This document shows, in pieces, positions 7,996 through 16,758 of a stretch of DNA of 64,000 nt (positions are counted from its first letter, which is position 1; each line of letters begins with the position of its first letter). This DNA comes from Pseudomonas tohonis. Its GTDB lineage: Bacteria > Pseudomonadota > Gammaproteobacteria > Pseudomonadales > Pseudomonadaceae. Below the pieces are notes generated by a model. That model worked only from the letters and a program-made list of their open reading frames with translations. It did not search any database and was not told where the DNA came from. Both the position numbers and the translations under genes were made by a program. The stretch is taken from assembly GCF_012767755.2 (NCBI RefSeq), contig NZ_AP023189.1, positions 5,830,001-5,894,000 on the forward strand, written 5' to 3'.

Positions 7996-8061
7996 TTGTC
8001 GGCGGCCCCACGCTTGGGTTATCAGTGCATTCGCCCGCTTCCTGATACCTCTGGATGACCT

Positions 8062-8733
8062 ATGACTGTCCTGGTCCCCGCCCACAGCCCCAGCTCCACC
8101 GGCAAGCCCGCCGGCCGCATCCGCCAGAAGAACGAAGAGACCATCCTCGCCGCCGCCGAGGAGGAATTCGCCAAGCACGGTTTCAAAGGCACCAGCATGA
8201 ACACCATCGCGCTGCGTGCCGGCCTGCCCAAGGCCAACCTGCACTACTACTTCAGCAACAAGCTGGGCCTCTACGTGGCGGTGCTGAGCAACATCCTCGA
8301 GCTCTGGGACAGCACCTTCAACACCCTGACGGTCGATGACGACCCGGCCGAGGCGCTGGCCCGCTACATCCGCGCCAAGCTGGAGTTCTCGCGACGCTTC
8401 CCGCTGGCCTCGAAGATCTTCGCCATGGAGGTGATCAGCGGTGGCGCCTGCCTGGAGAAGCATTTCGATCAGGACTACCGCGACTGGTTCAGGGGCCGCG
8501 CCGCCGTGTTCGAAGCCTGGATCGCCGCCGGCAAGATGGACGCCGTCGACCCCACGCACCTGATCTTCCTGCTCTGGGGGAGCACCCAGCACTACGCCGA
8601 TTTCGGCTCGCAGATCTGCCGCGTCAGCGGGCGCAAGCGCCTGACCAAGGACGACTTCGAAATCGCCGCGCAGAGCCTCACCCACATCATCCTCAAGGGC
8701 TGCGGCCTGACCCCGCCGACACCCGCCCGCTGA
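8062..8733 (+). CDS. TetR family regulator, RutR-like
   Basis: 223 residues. The HTH covers about residues 25-70 (ILAAAEEEFAKHGFKGTSMN, then KANLHYYFSNKLGLY). The remaining C-terminal part, with FPLASKIFAMEVISGGACLE and FLLWGSTQHYADFGSQI, looks like the C-terminal domain of E. coli RutR/YcdC, whose ligand is uracil. Context with a purine permease suggests a nucleobase ligand. Its stop overlaps the start of the next gene by one base (TGATG), so three genes (TetR, IMPACT, LysR) are probably co-translated. Confidence 0.78.
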   Translation: MTVLVPAHSPSSTGKPAGRIRQKNEETILAAAEEEFAKHGFKGTSMNTIALRAGLPKANLHYYFSNKLGLYVAVLSNILELWDSTFNTLTVDDDPAEALARYIRAKLEFSRRFPLASKIFAMEVISGGACLEKHFDQDYRDWFRGRAAVFEAWIAAGKMDAVDPTHLIFLLWGSTQHYADFGSQICRVSGRKRLTKDDFEIAAQSLTHIILKGCGLTPPTPAR

Positions 8734-9332
8734 TGCCCTTCACCCTTGCCGCGCCCTGCGAATACCGCGAGGAAATCCGCAAGAGCCGCTTCATCGCCCT
8801 CGCCGCGCCGGTCACCAGCGCGGCCGAGGCCCAGGCCTTCATCACCGCCGCCAGCGACCCCGCCGCCTCGCACAACTGCTGGGCCTGGAAGGTGGGCAAC
8901 CAGTACCGCTTCAGCGACGACGGCGAACCCGGCGGCACCGCCGGGCGCCCCATGCTGGCGGCCATCGAAGGCCAGGACATGGACCAGGTCGCGGTGCTGG
9001 TGATCCGCTGGTACGGCGGCATCCAGCTCGGCACCGGCGGCCTCGCCCGTGCCTACGGCGGCAGTGCCGCCAAGTGCCTGCAAGGGGGTGAACGCCTGCC
9101 GCTGCTGCGCCTGTCGCGCTTCCGCTGCCACCTGGCCTTCGCCGAACTGGCGCTGTTCAAGGCGCGCCTGGCCGACCTCCAGGCCCAGCTCGAAAGCGAG
9201 GACTACGACGCCGAAGGCGCCTGGCTGCAGCTGGCCCTGCCGGCCGCCCAGCGCGAACCGCTGCAGCGCCTGCTCGGCGACATCAGCCGCGGCCGCAGCC
9301 AACTCGCCGCCATCGAGGACCCGGCGCCATGA
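8733..9332 (+). CDS. IMPACT/YigZ family protein
   Basis: 199 residues of the UPF0029/YigZ family. The conserved core is clear: EIRKSRFIA near residue 15, AASHNCWAWKVG, FSDDGEPGGTAGRPML (residues 60-75) and VLVIRWYGGIQLGTGGLARAYG. Bacterial members are linked to nucleic-acid or ribosome-related functions through the eukaryotic IMPACT homologue, but no activity is established. The start overlaps the TetR stop and the end overlaps the LysR start (ATGA). Its place between two regulators looks like chance operon capture. Confidence 0.85.
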   Translation: MPFTLAAPCEYREEIRKSRFIALAAPVTSAAEAQAFITAASDPAASHNCWAWKVGNQYRFSDDGEPGGTAGRPMLAAIEGQDMDQVAVLVIRWYGGIQLGTGGLARAYGGSAAKCLQGGERLPLLRLSRFRCHLAFAELALFKARLADLQAQLESEDYDAEGAWLQLALPAAQREPLQRLLGDISRGRSQLAAIEDPAP

Positions 9333-10288
9333 CCGGCAAGCTGCGCATCCACTCGCCCGCGATCCACTATTTCGACATGGTGCGCCGCTGCAACTCCATC
9401 CGCGAGGCCGCGCGCCGGCTCAACGTCGCCTCCTCGGCGGTGAACCGGCAGATCCTCAAGCTGGAGGACGAGATCGGCGCGCCCTTGTTCGACCGCCTGC
9501 CCGCCGGCCTGCGCCTGACGCCGGCCGGGGAGATCCTCACCCGCCACATCACCGTGGTGCTGCAGGACGTCGAGCGCGTGCGCTCGGAACTGGACGCCAT
9601 GCAGGGCCTGCGCACCGGCCACGTGGAGATCGCCACCGTCGAAGGCGTGACCATTGACCTGCTGCCCCGCGTGCTCAAGGCCATGCACGAGCGCTATCCA
9701 CGGGTGACCATCGGCGTCACCGCGATGGGTTCGCAAGCCATCCCCGAGGCGGTACTGAGCGGCGCCGCCGACCTCGGCCTGGCCTTCTTCCTGCCCCGCA
9801 GCGCCGAGTTGCAGCAGCTCAGTGTCGGCCACTTCCGCCTCGGCGCCATCGTGCCGCGTGGGCATCCGCTGGCCTCGTTGCACGAAGTGAGCTTCGCCGC
9901 CTGCGTCGAGCACGGCCTGATCCTGGCCAAGCGCGAGCTGTCCATCCACCACCTGCTCGGCCCGCTGCAAAAGCGCATGAGCCTGGCCGACAGGCCCGTG
10001 CTGGAAAGCAGCTCGGTGGAGCTGGCCCGACAACTGGTCAAGCGCGGCATGGGCGTGGCCTTCCAGACCCGCATCGGTATCGAGGCCGACCTCGAGGCCG
10101 GCGACCTGGTGCACCTGCCGCTGACCGACAACGGCGGCATCTTCAACGACCTTGGCCTCTATGTGCGTGGCGGCCGATACCTGCCCGTCGCGGTGGATGC
10201 GCTGGCTCGACAATTGACCGAGGAAATCACCTTGCGTGAGCGCGAAGAGCGGCCACAGCCCCGGAGCACCTCGGGCAACCGCCCGTAG
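9329..10288 (+). CDS. LysR-type transcriptional regulator
   Basis: 319 residues. The HTH lies at about 10-70 (YFDMVRRCNSIREAARRLNV, then SAVNRQILKLEDEIGAPLFDR), followed by a LysR substrate-binding domain (98-300). The ending is arginine-rich. Translationally coupled to the IMPACT gene. It precedes the outer-membrane channel gene by 280 bp and may act there or on the nearby purine genes; no direct evidence in the sequence. Confidence 0.82.
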   Translation: MTGKLRIHSPAIHYFDMVRRCNSIREAARRLNVASSAVNRQILKLEDEIGAPLFDRLPAGLRLTPAGEILTRHITVVLQDVERVRSELDAMQGLRTGHVEIATVEGVTIDLLPRVLKAMHERYPRVTIGVTAMGSQAIPEAVLSGAADLGLAFFLPRSAELQQLSVGHFRLGAIVPRGHPLASLHEVSFAACVEHGLILAKRELSIHHLLGPLQKRMSLADRPVLESSSVELARQLVKRGMGVAFQTRIGIEADLEAGDLVHLPLTDNGGIFNDLGLYVRGGRYLPVAVDALARQLTEEITLREREERPQPRSTSGNRP

Positions 10289-10421
10289 GACAGGTCCCCG
10301 CCCACTTTTTTCATGCCCCCGGCCCGCCGCGGCCTCTCGCGGGCTGCACGGCTGCAGCCCGCGCGCTAGAGCCATCTGCGCTCGCGCTTTGTACACAATC
10401 CCGCTAAAGCCCTGAAAATAC

Positions 10422-10459
10422 TGACTTTCAAGTCAATCCAGTGATGCCGTATCGGCATC
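10422..10459. promoter_or_regulatory. Two dyads upstream of the Tsx-like channel gene
   Basis: TGACT-TTCA-AGTCA (10422-10435) and GATGCC-GTATC-GGCATC (10443-10459) stand back to back 110-150 bp before the channel gene. They look like operators, possibly for the LysR protein encoded just upstream. No clean promoter was assigned; the best GC element here lacks the -24 GG of sigma-54. Confidence 0.4.
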
Positions 10460-10566
10460 GGGATGCTCTACATTCTGTTCTTTGGTGATCAATCCAGATG
10501 TGCTGATACTTGCGCCCTCGGTGCCCGAGCCACGGCATCGAGATCCCAGGAACAGGAGCCATAACA

Positions 10567-11400
10567 ATGAAAAAAGCACTGCAGGGAGCCACGGTCGCTC
10601 TCGCCCTATTCACGGTCGGGGAAGCCTCCGCGCTGGAGTGGATGAACAACAGCATCGGGTTCCGCTACGGACAGCAATTCACTAACCCGAACAACCCGAA
10701 CAAGTTCGCCAAGCGCATCTACAGCTTCACCCACGCCAGCGGCTACCAGTACGGCAGCAACTTCTTCAACCTGGATGTCTTCCTCTCCGACAACCGCGAC
10801 CCGCGCAAGGGCACCGACCACGGCGGCAGCGAGGTCTACGCGGTGTACCGCCACCAGTTGTTCGCCTCGCGGGTGTTCGACCAGAAGCAGGGCGACGGCC
10901 TGATCAAGGACTACGCCTTCACCGCCGGCTTCGACGTCAACCGCAACAACAACCGCGCCTCGTCCAACAAGCGCGCCATCGTGTTCGGCCCCACCCTCAA
11001 GTTCAACACCGTCGGCGTGCTCGACCTGAGCCTGCTCTACTACCGCGAGCGCAACCAGACCGGCATCCCCGGCGCGCGCCACGAGGAGATGACCTTCGAC
11101 GGCACCTACAACCTCAACCTCACCTGGCTGCGCCCCTTCCAGGTCGGCGACCACACCGCCAAGTTCCAGGGCTACATCAACCACGTCGGTGAAAAGGGCG
11201 AGGACTACAACGACAGGGACACCGCCTCCGAAACCCTGATGCGCACCTCGCTGATGGTCGCCGCGCGCCCGGGCAAGAACATCAAGCCCAACCTCTGGTT
11301 CGGCGTCGGCTACGAGTACTGGCACAACAAGTTCGGCGTCCACGGCGGCCGTGGCAGCCGCACCTCCACCCCGACCCTGAACATGGAGTTCAGTTTCTAA
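10567..11400 (+). CDS. Tsx-like nucleoside-specific outer-membrane channel
   Basis: 277 residues with a signal peptide (MKKALQGATVALALFTVGEASA, cleavage about residue 22). The mature part alternates hydrophobic and polar residues as beta-barrels do and ends in phenylalanine (NMEFSF), the outer-membrane insertion signal. SIGFRYGQQF, FNLDVFLSDN and EEMTFDGTYN fit the Channel_Tsx/OmpK family, which passes nucleosides in enterics. Placed between the purine permease and the nucleoside ABC transporter genes, it probably provides the outer-membrane step. AGGAG sits ten bases before the ATG. Confidence 0.8.
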   Translation: MKKALQGATVALALFTVGEASALEWMNNSIGFRYGQQFTNPNNPNKFAKRIYSFTHASGYQYGSNFFNLDVFLSDNRDPRKGTDHGGSEVYAVYRHQLFASRVFDQKQGDGLIKDYAFTAGFDVNRNNNRASSNKRAIVFGPTLKFNTVGVLDLSLLYYRERNQTGIPGARHEEMTFDGTYNLNLTWLRPFQVGDHTAKFQGYINHVGEKGEDYNDRDTASETLMRTSLMVAARPGKNIKPNLWFGVGYEYWHNKFGVHGGRGSRTSTPTLNMEFSF

Positions 11401-11479
11401 GTCAGCACGGAGCCCCGCTCCCGGGCTGAAGCCCGGGCTACGGCATCCGCCAACTCCATTGCATCGGGTCGACTCAGTC

Positions 11480-11572
11480 GGTGGACATGAAGAGCGATGT
11501 CCACCCTACGCAGCACCAACCTCCTCCCACGCCGGACGCTTCGTAGGGTGGACCACGCTTCATCGGTCCACC
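11480..11572. repeat. Pair of GTAGGGTG REP hairpins, opposite orientations
   Basis: First unit (minus): GGTGGACAT (11480-11488) and ATGTCCACC (11497-11505), then CTACG; the inverted copy of the 6152 element. Second unit (plus): CGTAG, then GGTGGACC (11547-11554) and GGTCCACC (11565-11572). The rest of 11401-11720 has no gene. Confidence 0.75.
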
Positions 11573-11727
11573 GTGCGGTGTCGCAGGTGTCCTCGCAATT
11601 CCTCCGAACCCCATTTCCCTCATGGACGTGGCTGCCCACCATGAGCCATGCATCGTTGGGCCGCGCTGCGCTTGGCACCCACCTACGGGAGCGACCGGAA
11701 CCCGTCTTGGAACCGCCCACACAAAGC

Positions 11728-11953
11728 GTGGACAAGCCTGTGGATAACCTTTTGAGCAATCGCCCGGGCCAGCGCCGGCCGCCGCTTTGCCGGGGCTGCT
11801 CGTTTCGTGACCAGTGTGCGAGGGGCCCCGTGTCTACCGCGTAAGCACCTGAAGGGTCTAGCTTTATTTTCGCCCGCCAGAAACTCGGGCGCCGGGATAC
11901 CGTCGCAGCGCACCGCCATTGTCCACACAGCCCGTGGACATTCCTGTGGATAA
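11728..11953. other. Cluster of DnaA-box-like sequences in a gene-free region
   Basis: Two exact TGTGGATAA boxes (11739-11747 and 11945-11953), a one-mismatch TTGTCCACA (11919-11927), and two looser GTGGACA motifs (11729 and 11934). The two exact boxes sit in matching contexts (GTGGACA, then CCTGTGGATAACCTT). The 800-bp gap 11401-12202 has no supported gene. No origin genes or AT-rich unwinding element are nearby, so this is not an origin; a DnaA-titrating or repeat-derived site is possible. Confidence 0.4.
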
Positions 11954-12151
11954 CCTTGGGAACAACTTCTCTGCGCCAGTCGCCACGGGCGCTGCGGGAA
12001 GGTGGTTGAAATTCGTCCAATCGCCGCTGCGCCATTCGGAGCCGCAGCGCCCCGAAAGCGTGCAGGAAAATGCCCCCGCACTGCCCATTCCACCCGTGGA
12101 TTTCCCGCAGGCGCTCACGCACGCGGGCCGGCACGGGCCTTCCTGACCCGG

Positions 12152-12168
12152 TGGCCAGCTTTTTGCTT
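12152..12168 (+). promoter_or_regulatory. Sigma-54 promoter of the nucleoside ABC transporter operon
   Basis: TGGCCAGCTTTTTGCTT: GG (12153-12154) and GC (12165-12166) separated by ten bases, with TTGC at -12. The ATPase start codon is 37 bases beyond the GC. This is the third RpoN-type promoter in the purine block. Confidence 0.7.
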
Positions 12169-12202
12169 TGTCAGGCAAGCTCTCTTTCCGGGAAAGACCA
12201 CG

Positions 12203-13741
12203 ATGAATAGCCCCACTCCCCCACCGCGCCTGGAGATGCTCGGCATCACCAAGCGCTACCCCGGCTGCCTGGCCAACGACCGCGTCGACCTGCGCATCGA
12301 GCCCGGCGAGATCCACGCCCTGCTGGGCGAGAACGGTGCCGGCAAGAGCACGCTGATGAAGATCATCTACGGCGTGGTACAGCCCGATGCCGGCGAGATC
12401 CGCTGGCAGGGCGAGGCGCTGCGCGTACGCGACCCGGCGCAGGCGCGGGCGCTGGGCATCGGCATGGTGTTCCAGCACTTCTCCCTGTTCGAGACCCTCA
12501 CCGTGGCCGAGAACATCGCCCTGGCACTCGGCCGCGAGGCCGGCACGCCCAGGCAGCTGGAGCCGCGCATCCGCGAGGTGTCGCAGCGCTACGGCATGGC
12601 CCTGGAGCCCGGGCGCCTGGTGCATGCGCTGTCCATCGGCGAGCGCCAGCGGGTGGAGATCGTCCGCTGCCTGATGCAGGACATCCGCCTGCTGATCCTC
12701 GACGAGCCCACCTCGGTGCTCACCCCGCAGGAGGCCGACGAACTCTTCGTCACCCTGCGCCGCCTGGCGGCCGAGGGCTGCAGCATCCTCTTCATCAGCC
12801 ACAAGCTCGGCGAGGTGCGTGCGCTCTGCCACAGCGCCACGGTGCTGCGCGGTGGCCGCGTGTCCGGCCACTGCGTACCGGCCCAGTGCAGCGACCTGGA
12901 GCTGGCGCGGCTGATGGTGGGCGACGCAGAAGGCCTGGTCGCCAGCTACCCCAAGGTCAGCGGCGGCGCGCCCTTCCTCAGCCTGCAAGGCCTCGACTGG
13001 CACAATCCCGACCCGTTCGGCATGTCGCTGAAGAACCTCGGCCTGGACGTGCGCAGCGGCGAGATCCTCGGCATCGCCGGGGTCGCCGGCAATGGCCAGG
13101 ACGAGCTGCTCGCGCTGCTCTCCGGCGAGCGTCGCCTGCCCGCCGGCAACGCCGGCGCCATCCGTTTCGCCGGCCAGCCGGTGGGCCAGTTGCCACCGGA
13201 TGCGCGCCGCGCCCGGGGCCTCGCCTTCGTCCCCGCCGAACGCCTGGGCCACGGCGCGGTGCCGGACCTGAGCCTGGCCGACAACGCCCTGCTCACCGGC
13301 TTCCAGCGCGGGTTACTGAGCCGCGGGATGATCCGCCGCGGCAAGGTGCTGGCCTTCGCCGAAGCGATCATCCAGCGCTTCGCGGTGAAGACCCCGGACG
13401 CCCATACCGCCGCCCGCAGCCTCTCCGGCGGCAACCTGCAGAAATTCATCCTCGGCCGCGAAATCCTCCAGCAACCCAAGCTGCTGGTGGCCGCCCACCC
13501 GACCTGGGGCGTGGACGTCGGCGCCGCTGCCGCCATCCACCGCGCACTGATCGCCCTGCGCGATGCCGGCGCGGCGATCCTGGTGATCTCCGAAGACCTC
13601 GACGAGCTGTTCCAGATCAGCGACCGCATCGGCGCCCTGTGCGGCGGCGAGCTGTCGGCGCAAAAGCCGGTGACGGACACCAGCCCGCAGGAGGTCGGCC
13701 GCTGGATGGCCGGCCAGTTCGAATCGACCCAAGCCGCCTGA
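12203..13741 (+). CDS. ABC transporter duplicated ATPase, nucleoside/purine uptake
   Basis: 512 residues with two tandem ATPase domains, the layout of BMP-type nucleoside and monosaccharide importers. Domain 1 (about 10-235) has Walker A GENGAGKST, signature LSIGERQRVE and Walker B LLILDEPTSVL. Domain 2 (about 260-500) has the usual relaxed Walker A (VAGNGQDE), signature LSGGNLQKF, and AAHPTWGVDVGA in place of DEPT. It energises import through the two permeases just downstream, with the binding protein gene at 16915. GGGAAAG precedes the ATG. Substrate is inferred from context. Confidence 0.85.
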   Translation: MNSPTPPPRLEMLGITKRYPGCLANDRVDLRIEPGEIHALLGENGAGKSTLMKIIYGVVQPDAGEIRWQGEALRVRDPAQARALGIGMVFQHFSLFETLTVAENIALALGREAGTPRQLEPRIREVSQRYGMALEPGRLVHALSIGERQRVEIVRCLMQDIRLLILDEPTSVLTPQEADELFVTLRRLAAEGCSILFISHKLGEVRALCHSATVLRGGRVSGHCVPAQCSDLELARLMVGDAEGLVASYPKVSGGAPFLSLQGLDWHNPDPFGMSLKNLGLDVRSGEILGIAGVAGNGQDELLALLSGERRLPAGNAGAIRFAGQPVGQLPPDARRARGLAFVPAERLGHGAVPDLSLADNALLTGFQRGLLSRGMIRRGKVLAFAEAIIQRFAVKTPDAHTAARSLSGGNLQKFILGREILQQPKLLVAAHPTWGVDVGAAAAIHRALIALRDAGAAILVISEDLDELFQISDRIGALCGGELSAQKPVTDTSPQEVGRWMAGQFESTQAA

Positions 13742-13757
13742 GCGCCCGGAGCCTTTC

Positions 13758-14861
13758 ATGTTGCTATCCCTGGAACCCCGCACGCAGCAGTCGCGTGTGA
13801 TGCTCCTGCTGTCCCCGGTGCTCGCCGGCCTGCTGACCCTGGCCTGCGGCTCGGCGCTGTTCGTCGCCCTCGGCCATGACCCGCTGGAAACCCTCCATGC
13901 GCTGCTGGTGGCGCCCATCAGCGATCTCTACGGCGTCTCCGAGCTTCTGGTGAAGGCGCTGCCCATCCTGCTCTGCGCCCTGGGCCTGGCGGTGGCCTAC
14001 CAGGCGCGCATCTGGAACATCGGCGCCGAGGGCCAGCTGCTCATGGGCGCCCTGGCCGGCAGCGCGGTGGCGGTGCACCTGATCGACTGGGAAAGCCGCT
14101 GGGCCCTGGTCCTGGTGCTGGGCGCCGGCATCCTCGCCGGAGCCGCCTGGGGCGCACTGGCGGCCTGGTTGCGCACGCGCTTCAACGCCAACGAGATCCT
14201 CACCACCATCATGCTCAACTACGTGGCGCTGAACCTGCTGCTCTTCGCCGTGCACGGCCCGCTGAAGGACCCGGCCGGCTTCAACTTCCCCGAGTCGGCG
14301 ATGTTCGGCGACGCCTCGCGGCTGCCCCCGGTGTTCGAGGACCTGCGCCTGCACATCGGCCTGTACTTCGCTCTCCTCGCCCTGGTGGCGGTGTGGGTGC
14401 TGCTGCACAAGAGCTTCCTCGGCTTCCAGATCAAGGTGCTGGGCCTGGACAAGCGCGCCGCCGGCTTCGTCGGCTTCCGCGAAAAGCGCCTGGTCTGGCT
14501 GGCCCTGCTGGTCAGCGGCGGCCTGGCGGGCCTGGCCGGCGTCGGCGAAGTCACCGGTCCCATCGGCCAGCTGGTGCCGCAGGTGTCGCCGGGCTACGGC
14601 TACGCCGCCATCACCGTGGCCTTCCTCGGCCGCCTCAACCCCTTCGGCATCCTCGTCGCCGGGCTGCTGATGGCGCTGCTGTTCCTCGGCGGCGAAAACG
14701 CGCAGATGGCCCTCAACCTGCCGCAATCGATCACCCAGCTGTTCCAGGGGATGATGCTGTTCTTCCTGCTCGCCTGTGATGTGTTGATTCTGTATCGGCC
14801 ACGCTTGGCGTGGAGCTACAAGCTGCAAGTGGCAAGCGCCAAGAAGCGTGCCGCCGCATGA
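13758..14861 (+). CDS. ABC transporter permease (BPD_transp_2), nucleoside uptake
   Basis: 367 residues, multi-spanning inner-membrane protein. The LLVKALPILLCALGLAVAYQARIWNIGAEGQL region and the GFSIQ-like segment around GEVTGPIGQLVPQVSPGYGYAAITVAFLG belong to the branched-chain/ribose/nucleoside permease family, YufP/NupP branch. It starts 16 bases after the ATPase stop. The last codons (SYKLQVASAKK) lie inside an intergenic repeat arm, so the natural C-terminus appears to have been remade by repeat insertion. Confidence 0.82.
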   Translation: MLLSLEPRTQQSRVMLLLSPVLAGLLTLACGSALFVALGHDPLETLHALLVAPISDLYGVSELLVKALPILLCALGLAVAYQARIWNIGAEGQLLMGALAGSAVAVHLIDWESRWALVLVLGAGILAGAAWGALAAWLRTRFNANEILTTIMLNYVALNLLLFAVHGPLKDPAGFNFPESAMFGDASRLPPVFEDLRLHIGLYFALLALVAVWVLLHKSFLGFQIKVLGLDKRAAGFVGFREKRLVWLALLVSGGLAGLAGVGEVTGPIGQLVPQVSPGYGYAAITVAFLGRLNPFGILVAGLLMALLFLGGENAQMALNLPQSITQLFQGMMLFFLLACDVLILYRPRLAWSYKLQVASAKKRAAA

Positions 14862-14905
14862 GTCACTCCCACACCCGTTCTTCAACTTGTAGCTTGCGGC
14901 TTGCC
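14812..14905. repeat. Inverted REP-like pair overlapping the permease gene end
   Basis: The left arm (about 14813-14836: AGCTACAAGCTGCAAGTGGC and on) and the right arm (about 14889-14912, CTTGTAGCTTGCGGCTTGCC) are inverted versions of one motif. The same motif family flanks a terminator at 51838-51982. The left arm is coding here. Confidence 0.7.
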
Positions 14906-14922
14906 GCTCGAGGCTTCCTTCC

Positions 14923-15849
14923 ATGGATCTAGATCTGCTGACCAACATCCTCTACGCCATGGTCCGCTGCGGCACGCCGCTGCTGCTGGTCGCCCTGGGC
15001 GAGCTGGTGTGCGAGAAGAGCGGCGTGCTCAACCTCGGGCAGGAGGGGATGATGCTGTTCGGCGCGGTGGTGGGCTTCATCGCCGCCATCGGCACCGGCA
15101 ACCTATGGCTCGGCGTGCTGCTGGCGATGGCCGCGGGCATGCTGCTGTCCGCCCTCTTCGCCCTGGTCGCCCTCGGCTGCAACGCCAACCAGGTGGCCAC
15201 GGGGCTGGCGCTGACCATCTTCGGCATCGGCCTGTCGTCCTTCGTCGGCGCCGCCTGGGTGGGCAAGCCCCTGCAGGGTTTCGAGCCGGTGGCCATCCCG
15301 CTGCTCAGCGGCATTCCGCTGCTGGGCAAGATGCTGTTCAGCCAGGACCTGATGGTCTACCTGTCCTTCGCGCTGTTCGCGCTGATCGCCTGGGCGCTGC
15401 TCAAGAGTCGCATCGGCCTGGTGCTCCAGGCGGTGGGCGAGAACCCCGATGCGGCCAGCGCCATGGGCCTGCCGGTGCTGCGCGTGCGCACCCTGGCGGT
15501 GCTCTTCGGCGGGGCCATGGCGGGCATGGCGGGGGCCTACCTGTCCCTGGCGTACACGCCGATGTGGGCGGAGAACATGACCGCCGGGCGCGGCTGGATC
15601 GCACTCGCCCTGGTGGTGTTCGCCAGCTGGCGGGTGTTCCGCGTGCTGCTGGGGGCCTACCTCTTCGGCCTGGCCAGCATCCTCCACCTGGTGGCCCAGG
15701 GCGTGGGCCTGGCCATCCCCGCCAACCTGCTGGCGATGCTGCCCTACGTGGCGACCATCCTGGTGCTGGTGCTGCTCTCCCGCGATGCCGTGCGCACCCG
15801 CCTGTTCGCCCCCGTGTCCCTGGGCCAGCCGTGGAAGGGCGGCCACTGA
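14923..15849 (+). CDS. ABC transporter permease (BPD_transp_2), second subunit
   Basis: 308 residues, about eight to ten membrane segments. [23 protein letters not shown] and [32 protein letters not shown] are characteristic of the YufQ/NupQ branch of nucleoside permeases. Paired with the preceding permease and duplicated ATPase. It has a poor ribosome binding site, perhaps because the repeat pair was inserted just upstream. The binding-protein gene is not adjacent but follows an SDR gene and has its own promoter. Confidence 0.82.
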   Translation: MDLDLLTNILYAMVRCGTPLLLVALGELVCEKSGVLNLGQEGMMLFGAVVGFIAAIGTGNLWLGVLLAMAAGMLLSALFALVALGCNANQVATGLALTIFGIGLSSFVGAAWVGKPLQGFEPVAIPLLSGIPLLGKMLFSQDLMVYLSFALFALIAWALLKSRIGLVLQAVGENPDAASAMGLPVLRVRTLAVLFGGAMAGMAGAYLSLAYTPMWAENMTAGRGWIALALVVFASWRVFRVLLGAYLFGLASILHLVAQGVGLAIPANLLAMLPYVATILVLVLLSRDAVRTRLFAPVSLGQPWKGGH

Positions 15850-15878
15850 TGGTGCAAGGCTCCCGGGCTGAACGACCG

Positions 15879-15975
15879 TAGGTTGGCGCCGAGCGCAGCG
15901 AGGCCCAACGGTGCGATACCCACCCTCGCTGCGTTGGGCTTCGTACCTCAGCGGAACGCCACCCGGCCCACCTGC
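15879..15975. repeat. TTGGGC-type intergenic repeat
   Basis: CGTAGGTTGGCGCCGAGCGC and GAGGCCCAACG, then CGTTGGGCTTCGTACC and AACGCCACCC form two loose hairpins between the permease and SDR genes. A relative (CGTTGGGCCTCGCTGCGCTC) lies at about 48869-48897. Confidence 0.55.
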
Positions 15976-16043
15976 ATCGACATCCCACGCGGGCGCTCAA
16001 TAAGCGGCTACTCTTGCCGGTCTTCACACGCAGAGGACCGCAC

Positions 16044-16727
16044 ATGAGCAGCACACAAACCGCATTGATCATCGGCGCCTCCCGGGGCATCGGCCTGGGC
16101 CTGGTCAAGCAACTGCAGGCCGCCGGCTGGCAGGTCACCGCCACGGTGCGCAACCCGCAGGGCGCCGGCGACCTGGCCGCGCTGGAGAACGTCGAGGTAC
16201 GCACCCTGGAGCTGGACAGCGTCGCCAGCCTGGAGACCCTGGCCGGCGAACTGGATGGCCGCGCCTTCGACCTCATCCTGGTCAACGCCGGCGTCTACGG
16301 CCCGGTGCACCAGTCCGCCGTGCAGGCCACCGAGGCCGAGATCGCCCAGCTGTTCCTCACCAACGCCGTCGCCCCCATCCGCCTGGCCCAGCGCCTGAAG
16401 AGCAACCTGCTGCCCGGCGGCACCCTGGCCTTCATGAGTTCGGTGCTGGGCAGCGTGGCCGGCAACGATGCCGGCGGCCTGGCGCTGTACCGCGCCAGCA
16501 AGGCGGCGCTGAATTCCATGACCCGCAGCCTGGTGGCCGAATGGGCGGAAGCCGCGCCCACGGTGCTGAGCCTGCATCCGGGCTGGGTGAAGACCGACAT
16601 GGGCGGCGAGTCCGCCGAGATCGACGTCGCCACCAGCGTCCAGGGCCTGGTGCAGCAGATCGAGGCGTATGCCGGGCGCGGCGGCCACCACTACATCGAC
16701 TACCAGGGCCAGGCCATTCCCTGGTGA
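16044..16727 (+). CDS. Short-chain dehydrogenase/reductase
   Basis: 227 residues, classical SDR of the C-factor/CsgA-like group. Coenzyme motif IGASRGIGLGLVKQL (residues 10-24), NAG at about 80, serine in FMSSVLGSVAG and the YRASK active site at about 154. The GWVKTDMGG segment after the active site is typical of this subgroup. Substrate unknown; it lies inside the purine block without obvious relation. AGAGGA precedes the ATG. An in-frame ATG 30 bases upstream has no ribosome binding site. Confidence 0.85.
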   Translation: MSSTQTALIIGASRGIGLGLVKQLQAAGWQVTATVRNPQGAGDLAALENVEVRTLELDSVASLETLAGELDGRAFDLILVNAGVYGPVHQSAVQATEAEIAQLFLTNAVAPIRLAQRLKSNLLPGGTLAFMSSVLGSVAGNDAGGLALYRASKAALNSMTRSLVAEWAEAAPTVLSLHPGWVKTDMGGESAEIDVATSVQGLVQQIEAYAGRGGHHYIDYQGQAIPW

Positions 16728-16758
16728 CGCACCAGCAGGCGGCGGACAGCGCCCGTCG

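Noticed and set aside
10490..10545. Sigma-54 promoter for the Tsx-like channel gene
   Set aside because: TTGC is present, but the position ten bases before GC reads GT, lacking the invariant GG.
11728..11953. Replication origin
   Set aside because: DnaA-box-like motifs occur, but there is no AT-rich unwinding element and no dnaA, dnaN, gyrB, rpmH or parAB gene nearby.
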